DNA of 6,941 bases from Candidatus Aenigmatarchaeota archaeon (GTDB lineage Archaea; Aenigmatarchaeota; Aenigmatarchaeia; PWEA01; JACRMZ01): contig JACRMZ010000024.1 of NCBI GenBank assembly GCA_016219455.1, forward strand, positions 1-6,941, read 5' to 3'. The translations under genes and the position numbers were made by a program. The notes below the pieces were generated by a model, which saw nothing but the letters and a program-made list of their open reading frames with translations, had not been told where the DNA came from and did not search any database. Positions 1 to 4,277 of the stretch are shown in pieces (position 1 is the first letter of the stretch; each line of letters opens with the position of its first letter).

Positions 1-546
1 ACGTTCCGGCCAATAAACGCGTTGCCATTTGCAAAAGTCTTCCCTAATGGGAAAATAGAGGAGCTGTCCAATCATGAAAAAAAGTCCGGCAAAAAGGCAG
101 AAGCAGACACCCGTTTTGAGACAAAAATAGCGCTCCTCAAGGCCTATCCGGGTTCGGACCCATCTATAATAGAGTGGTACCTTTCCAAGGGCTTCAGGGG
201 GTTAGTTATCGAGGCGACTGGACTGGGTCATGTCCCAACATCCACTCCGGAAAAGGAAAGGAGCTGGACACCCTACATCAGGATGGCCACGGAAAAGGGT
301 GTTCCGGTGGTATTCGCGGCGCAGACACTCTATGGTTCGCTTAACATGCACGTTTACAAGAACCAGCGCCTCGCGCTCCAGGCAGGAGCAATAGACGGCA
401 AGGACATGCTGCCATAGACTACATACGTCAAATTAGGCTGCGTCCTTGGCAGGGAAAAAAATTACGAAAAGATAAAGGAGCTGATGCAGACGAACCTGGC
501 AGGCGAGTTCTCGCAAAAGCTGACTGGCGAGGAGTACCTTTACTGA
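1..546 (+). pseudogene. gatD: Glu-tRNA(Gln) amidotransferase subunit D, 3' part, interrupted by in-frame TAG
   Basis: GatD is the asparaginase-like subunit of the archaeal GatDE amidotransferase. It releases ammonia from glutamine or asparagine for GatE, which converts Glu-tRNA(Gln) to Gln-tRNA(Gln) in the cytoplasm. The window opens inside the gene (TFRPINALPFAK, matching the 'FRPIN' stretch of the family), so the start and the catalytic Thr/Asp/Lys residues lie upstream. Recognisable family segments are KAYPGSDPSIIE, GFRGLVIEATGLGHVPT, a YGSLNMHVY block (the family usually reads YGRVNMYVY) and GKDMLP. The frame then meets TAG at 415-417 and continues for 42 codons (TTYVKLGCVLG...LMQTNLAGEF...) to TGA at 544-546. 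That continuation is the normal GatD C-terminus, so the stop sits where the family has Glu in DMLPE(T/V)xYVKL. A single GAG-to-TAG change would explain it. gatE starts 5 bases after the TGA, which is operon-like. Identity as gatD is near certain; whether the stop is real, an error or suppressed is open. Confidence 0.9.
415..417 (+). other. In-frame amber codon inside gatD
   Basis: TAG follows ATG CTG CCA (M-L-P) and precedes ACT ACA TAC GTC AAA (T-T-Y-V-K). The homologous family motif is D-M-L-P-E-x-x-Y-V-K-L, so the amber replaces a conserved Glu codon, one base away from GAG. Two other genes in the window (ending at 2737 and 6638) use TAG as their apparent normal stop. That argues against TAG being a general sense codon in this organism. 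Confidence 0.85.
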
Positions 547-551
547 TTTTT

Positions 552-2280
552 ATGCAAGGATTGAAAGTGGGGATAGAGATCCATCAGCGGCTGGATTCGA
601 AGGCAAAGCTCTTCTGCCCGTGCTCAACAAGGATGCCCCAGGAAGAACGGGGGATTATAAGGAGAAAATTGAAAGCAGTTGCAGGCGAACTTGGCAACGT
701 CGACCCGGCAGCGCTGCACGAGCTCATGCGCGGAAGGGAATTCCTTTACCACCGCTATGGTTCTTGCTTAGTAGAGCAGGACGATGAGCCTCCGCATCAG
801 CTTAACCACGAGGCATTTGCGATTTCGCTTCAGGTAGCAAAGCTGCTGGGAGCGCACGTTCCGGAAGAAATCCACATAATGAGAAAGACCGTGATTGACG
901 GTTCCAATACTTCGGGCTTCCAGCGCACTGCAATAATCGCATTGGACGGTTTCATAGAAACGAGTGAGGGAAAAGTAGCCATACCCACGATAGGGCTGGA
1001 GGAAGAAGCCGCCCAAATAATCTCAAGGGAGAGCGGAAAAGTCGAGTATGGGCTTTATGGGCTCTGCAACGCAGGCAAAGGAAGCCGCGCTGAAGCTAGG
1101 CTCGCTCCTGAGAAGCGTTAAGGTGCAGCGAGGCCTGGGTACGATACGCCAGGACGTAAACATAAGCATTCCGGGCGGTGCGCGCGTCGAGATAAAGGGA
1201 TTCCAGGACATTGACGGCATCGAAAAGCTTATTGAGCTGGAAGTCGAGAGGCAGGAAAGCCTTCTGGTCATACGCGATGAGCTGAAGAAAACAGGAGCCA
1301 ATGCTGGGAAAATCATTGATTCTACAGAAATCTTCCGCAAAACCAAAAACAAAAAAATATCATCCATGATAAACGAGGGAAAGTTGATATGGGCTATGAA
1401 GCTTGATGGACTTTCAGGACTGCTGAAGAGGAGGATTTCCGGTGACAGGACGCTTGGCCGCGAACTGTCAGGCTACGCAAAAGCCTACGGGAGCGGTATA
1501 ATGCATTCTGACGAAGACGTGAAAAAATATGAGATAGAAAGCGAGTTTGGAGTTTTGCTCAGCGAGCTTGGCGCTTCGCATGGCGATTTGATTGTCATCG
1601 CGATTGGCGAACGCAAAGCCATGGAAGCTGTTGCAGAGCGGGCAAAAAAACTGCTCGAGGGTGTACTGGAGGAAACGAGGGAAGCAAATGAAGACTATAC
1701 TACTTCCTACTCCAGGCCGCTTCCGGGAAAATCGCGTTTGTATCCTGAGACGGACATCCCGCCAGCAAAGCCGTTTGACGTCCCGTTGCCGGAAACGCTT
1801 GATCAACGGAAATCACGCTACATGAAGACAGGCCTGAATGAGCAGCTCTGTGAAGAGCTTTTCCGCTCGCCCTTCTCGCATCTGTTTGAGGATTTCAGTA
1901 AGAACCCCGTGCGGACGGCGACGCTGCTGACTGCAACGCTCAAGGAGCTGAAAAGGGATAGGAAGAAAACAGAAAACATAAGCGAAGAGAACCTGAGGGA
2001 GCTGCTGGCTGCAATGGAGGAGTCGGATATCCCAAAGGAGAAAGTTTACGAGATTATAATTGGTTTCACAGAAGGCCGCAAAATGCCAAAAGTAGATACG
2101 TTGGGTGCGGATGAAGTCAGAGCGGCTATAGAGGAAGAGATAATGAAAAACAAAGCCCTTGTTGAAAGGGATGGGGAACAGGCGTTCCAAAAGCTGATGG
2201 GTCCTGTCATGGCGAAACTTCGTGGAAGAGTTTCCGGTGCCGTGATATCTGAAGAACTCAAAAAGAGGCTGAAGAGATGA
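552..2280 (+). pseudogene. gatE: Glu-tRNA(Gln) amidotransferase subunit E, frameshifted with internal deletion
   Basis: GatE is the GatB-like subunit that activates Glu on tRNA(Gln) by phosphorylation and amidates it with ammonia from GatD. The first frame (552-1121) gives VGIEIHQRLD, the KLFCPC cysteine pair, CLVEQDDEPPHQLN, MRKTVIDGSN and SGFQRT, then loses homology after Tyr166 (codon 1047-1049). Homology resumes in the next frame from about 1057 with TQAKEAALKLG, RGLGTIRQDVNISI and GARVEIKGFQD, and runs to TGA 2278-2280. It includes the GAD-like insertion typical of GatE (about 1330-1720), the RLYPETDIPP motif (about 1738-1764) and the helical YqeY-like tail that contacts tRNA. Missing at the join are about 17 residues, including the family's RLDRLGIPLxEI motif, which is part of the conserved catalytic core. 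The start is ATG 552, just after the gatD stop. The only nearby SD-like sequence (GGAG at 531-534) is 17 bases away, so translation may be coupled to gatD. Identity is near certain; function as assembled is doubtful. Confidence 0.92.
1047..1064 (+). repeat. 9-base tandem near-repeat at the gatE frameshift junction
   Basis: TATGGGCTT (1047-1055) is followed directly by TATGGGCTC (1056-1064), 8 of 9 bases identical. It sits exactly where homology leaves one frame and resumes in another. From Tyr166 the family would need about 51 bases before the downstream homology, but only about 7 are present. A loss of about 44 bases also accounts for the shift of reading frame. The repeat could mark a slippage or assembly collapse point, or be coincidental. 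Confidence 0.6.
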
Positions 2281-2290
2281 AAGTTTGTGT

Positions 2291-2332
2291 GGGGGTCAGG
2301 GGGACCTTGGGAATGGGGGGAGCTTGCTCCCC
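2291..2332 (+). other. G-rich spacer: possible G-quadruplex overlapping a CTTG-loop hairpin
   Basis: Four G runs lie at 2291-2295, 2299-2303, 2309-2311 and 2315-2320, with spacers of 3, 5 and 3 bases, which meets the usual G3+N1-7 pattern. The last run is also the left arm of a perfect hairpin: GGGGAG (2317-2322), loop CTTG, CTCCCC (2327-2332). The two structures compete for the same guanines. The element lies between the gatE stop (2280) and the start of the membrane protein (2354). There is no U-tract after the hairpin, so a standard archaeal terminator is not indicated. A role in translation or mRNA processing is only a guess. Confidence 0.5.
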
Positions 2333-2353
2333 GCGTTCTAGTGGGTGGAAGAA

Positions 2354-2737
2354 ATGAACCTCGTCCCATTTGCCGCCTTCCCGGCAATTTCTGTGGCGTC
2401 GCTTTTGAATCTTGCGCTCTCATCAGTCATAGGCGGATTAGTCATTTGGGTAATAATGAAGCTTGTGGGGGAGCCGCCTGACTATTTTCATTCGCTGACA
2501 ATAGCGTTCCTTGCAAATTTCATGAACATCGCCGTTTACCTCGCGCTAAGCATCCCCTTCTTCCATCTTGGATTCCTGGCAGCATACTTGCCTATTATGA
2601 TCTGGATCCTTTCAGCGAAGCTCTTTTATGGGGCAAGGTGGGGGCACGCTATTATAATAGGGTTTTTAGGCTGGCTGTCATTCATTTTCCTTGTTCCACA
2701 ACTAGTCTATATGGCAAAAGCATACATTCCAATTTAG
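2354..2737 (+). CDS. Small four-helix integral membrane protein, unknown function
   Basis: This is a 127-residue hydrophobic protein that I do not recognise as a named family. Four likely membrane segments are visible at about residues 11-38, 48-67, 70-92 and 97-120. They are separated by very short loops such as GEPPDY (39-44) and YGARWG (92-97). There is no signal peptide beyond the first helix and no catalytic motif. Prolines and aromatic residues occur within the helices, and charged residues are few. I chose ATG 2354 because GGTGG (2344-2348), a weak Shine-Dalgarno match, sits 5 bases before it. An in-frame GTG at 2345 would add three residues. It follows gatE in the same direction after a 73-base G-rich spacer with no TATA-like box, so it may be read through from gatDE. 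Its TAG stop overlaps the TAA stop of the convergent methylthiotransferase gene. Confidence 0.75.
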   Translation: MNLVPFAAFPAISVASLLNLALSSVIGGLVIWVIMKLVGEPPDYFHSLTIAFLANFMNIAVYLALSIPFFHLGFLAAYLPIMIWILSAKLFYGARWGHAIIIGFLGWLSFIFLVPQLVYMAKAYIPI

Positions 2738-3999
2738 ATTAGTTCTGCTTTGAGGTGGCTCAAGCCGGCTTCTGTTATCCTCACGTTGCAAAACGCACCC
2801 ATGAGCTCTTGCGGCCCCTCAAACACGACCTGTTTGTAAGACTCATTTTTCCCCATAAGCTGGTTTTCTTCCCGTCCGCGCTCCGTTACCAGCACACGGG
2901 ATTTTTCTCCGACCGATTTGGAGTTCTGCTCGAAGGTGAGCGCTTCGCAAAGGCGTGTCGCTATGCGGCTTCTTTCCCTGGACTCTCCGGAATCAAGCTG
3001 GACAAGCCGCGAGGCAAGCGTGCCTTTCATCGGGCTGAACCTGCTGACATGCGCGTAATCTGCAGAAATTGCCTTGAGCACATCAAGCGTCTCCTCAAAG
3101 TCTTCGTCCGTCTCCCCGGGGTAGCCGGTTATGACATCAGTCCACACGTTTATTTCCGGGTATTTTTTCCTGAATTCCATTACCATGGAGACGAATTCCT
3201 CGCGGGTATACATCCGCTTCATCTCCGAAAGTATGCGGTTGCTTCCTGACTGGACAGGGACATGGAGGAACTTGTACACCTTCTTGTTGTTGAACATTTC
3301 CAACATCCCATCAATGTTTTTTATCACGCCTGAAGGCGTCATCATCCCGACGCGGACGCGAAAGTCGCCGTTTATGGAGCAGACAGAATCAACGAGGGAA
3401 GCCAACGACTCGCCGGAGTCCTGGCCAAAGCACGCGTTGTCCTGCGATGCCAGCCAGATTTCCTTGCAGCCGCTTTTGAGAGAATCGTTAACGTCTTTGG
3501 TTATTTTTAGCGACGGGAAGCTTTTCAAGTGGCCCTTGGCAAGTTTTGTGGCGCAGTAAGAGCAGGAGTCGACGCAGCCATGCGATATCTCGCAGACATT
3601 GATGAACTTGTTTGTCCGCAGTTTTTCTTCGGGGTAAACCGCTTGGCGGTCCATTAGCGATACACATTCGCCTTTCTCCATGCGTGAAACGGCATCTGCT
3701 ATGAAGAACGAGGAGAATGACCCAAGAAGCGAAGCGTTTGGCGCTAACGAACGGACAACGCCCTCCTGCGCCTTAGGCATGCACCCAGCAATGATTAGTT
3801 TTTTCCCGGAAAGCTCCCTTATCCGTTTTTTCATCTGCGACTCTGTCGCCGCCTTCACAATGCATGTGTTTATCACGGCGTATTCCGCGTTGCCAAGTGA
3901 GGACAGTTCGTGGCCGCGCTTTATGAGGGCTCCCTTCATCGCTTCTTCATGCGCCATGTTCGCAGAACAGCCGTAGCCTTCAACGTAAACGCGTGCCAT
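2734..3999 (-). CDS. tRNA N6-threonylcarbamoyladenosine(37) C2-methylthiotransferase (e-MtaB/CDKAL1 type)
   Basis: This radical-SAM enzyme adds a methylthio group to t6A37 in ANN-decoding tRNAs, giving ms2t6A and stabilising codon-anticodon pairing. The 421 residues show the full MiaB-like order. The N-terminal domain has three Fe-S cysteines: C11 (GYGCSAN), C46 (NTC) and C73 (AGC). The radical-SAM cluster is C142-x3-C146-x2-C149 (HGCVDSCSYCATKLAKG). The core follows, with ASQDNACFG (184-192), LHVPVQSGSNRIL (245-257) and TDVITGYPGETDEDF (287-301). A C-terminal TRAM-like domain that binds tRNA covers about 362-421. Length and the CATKxAxG signature fit the archaeal/eukaryotic branch rather than bacterial MiaB or RimO. 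Small departures from my memory of the family are SPMKGTLAS, where SPRPGTPAA is common, and NACFG for TGxYG. ATG 3999 has no Shine-Dalgarno but a TATA-like box at 4022-4029, suggesting a leaderless mRNA. The gene converges on the membrane protein with a 4-base overlap. Confidence 0.93.
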   Translation of the reverse strand: MARVYVEGYGCSANMAHEEAMKGALIKRGHELSSLGNAEYAVINTCIVKAATESQMKKRIRELSGKKLIIAGCMPKAQEGVVRSLAPNASLLGSFSSFFIADAVSRMEKGECVSLMDRQAVYPEEKLRTNKFINVCEISHGCVDSCSYCATKLAKGHLKSFPSLKITKDVNDSLKSGCKEIWLASQDNACFGQDSGESLASLVDSVCSINGDFRVRVGMMTPSGVIKNIDGMLEMFNNKKVYKFLHVPVQSGSNRILSEMKRMYTREEFVSMVMEFRKKYPEINVWTDVITGYPGETDEDFEETLDVLKAISADYAHVSRFSPMKGTLASRLVQLDSGESRERSRIATRLCEALTFEQNSKSVGEKSRVLVTERGREENQLMGKNESYKQVVFEGPQELMGAFCNVRITEAGLSHLKAELI

Positions 4000-4021
4000 G
4001 ACTTATAATCTTTCTGAAGTC

Positions 4022-4029
4022 TTTTAAAA
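4022..4029 (-). promoter_or_regulatory. TATA-like box for the methylthiotransferase gene
   Basis: The palindrome TTTTAAAA is centred about 26 bases upstream of ATG 3999 on the minus strand. Archaeal transcription normally starts 22-30 bases from the box, which places the start at or within a few bases of the ATG. It lies in the 45-base gap after the small Cys-rich gene that runs in the same direction. Confidence 0.55.
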
Positions 4030-4044
4030 CCATGTATTTGTCCA

Positions 4045-4191
4045 TTAAGCCAGATTAGCTTCTATTGATTGCCTTGCCACACCCAAATTGCAACTATTGT
4101 TGTTGGAGCACCATGCATAGCATTTATCAGCCAATTCTTTGCCATTGTAATGCAGTCCGCATATCTTACAAAAATATTTTTCTTTGGGCAT
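4045..4191 (-). CDS. Small Cys-rich, probably metal-binding protein (48 aa)
   Basis: A short gene fills what would otherwise look like an empty gap. The protein begins MPKEKYFCKICGLHYNGKEL and ends in IEANLA before TAA at 4047-4045. Five cysteines are at C8, C11, C24, C28 and C34, giving C-x2-C-G-(L)-x-Y, A-x2-C-x2-W-C and S-C-N motifs. The arrangement resembles a compact zinc-finger fold and matches, from memory, a group of very short archaeal proteins with a CxxCGLxY...KC..WC....SCN pattern; I cannot confirm this by search. Support for real coding: a TATA-like box at 4214-4223 lies about 27 bases from ATG 4191, the start has no competing upstream start, and the residue pattern is coherent. 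It is divergent from the secreted protein gene and lies 45 bases upstream of the methylthiotransferase gene in the same direction, so partial co-transcription is possible. Function is unknown; metal sensing, chaperoning or nucleic-acid binding are guesses. Confidence 0.75.
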   Translation of the reverse strand: MPKEKYFCKICGLHYNGKELADKCYAWCSNNNSCNLGVARQSIEANLA

Positions 4192-4213
4192 ATCCAATAT
4201 TGGTAAATTAAGA

Positions 4214-4223
4214 CTTATTAAAC
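4214..4223 (-). promoter_or_regulatory. TATA-like box for the small Cys-rich gene
   Basis: On the minus strand the sequence reads GTTTAATAAG, close to an archaeal box A. Its centre is about 27 bases before ATG 4191, which predicts transcription starting at or next to the start codon. There is no Shine-Dalgarno before the ATG (the upstream sequence is CCAATATTGGAT), which fits a leaderless transcript. Confidence 0.55.
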
Positions 4224-4243
4224 GGAACTAAGCCCAACAGGAA

Positions 4244-4254
4244 CCTTTTTAAGG
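4244..4254 (+). promoter_or_regulatory. TATA-like box for the secreted Cys-rich protein gene
   Basis: CCTTTTTAAGG is centred about 29 bases before ATG 4278 and is preceded by a purine-rich AGGAA stretch that could serve as a BRE. Transcription would begin within a few bases of the ATG. The GGAGG at 4253-4257 looks like a Shine-Dalgarno but is 20 bases from the ATG and would probably not be in the mRNA. This box is only about 20 bases from the oppositely directed box at 4214-4223, so the two promoters may interfere. Confidence 0.6.
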
Positions 4255-4277
4255 AGGCTTTTACAGAACTACATCAT

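Noticed and set aside
415..417. Pyrrolysine or general TAG recoding
   Set aside because: The position is normally Glu, and TAG ends two other genes here sensibly: at 6636-6638 a TAA follows two codons later, and at 2735-2737 readthrough would run into antisense of another gene.
1044..1075. Programmed ribosomal frameshift in gatE
   Set aside because: There is no convincing slippery heptamer, and about 17 conserved residues are absent, which a frameshift alone cannot explain.
2317..2332. Hairpin as an intrinsic terminator for gatE
   Set aside because: No U-tract follows, and archaeal termination relies on U-rich stretches.
2287..2481. 64-codon open frame starting in the G-rich spacer
   Set aside because: It overlaps the membrane-protein gene in another frame; its Gly/Trp/Arg-rich start simply reflects the G runs.
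2755..3249. 164-codon plus-strand open frame antisense to the methylthiotransferase
   Set aside because: It is the shadow of a strongly conserved gene; its translation has no recognisable motifs, and no promoter or SD precedes it.
4253..4257. GGAGG as a Shine-Dalgarno for the secreted protein
   Set aside because: It is 20 bases from the ATG and overlaps the TATA-like box, so it is probably not transcribed.
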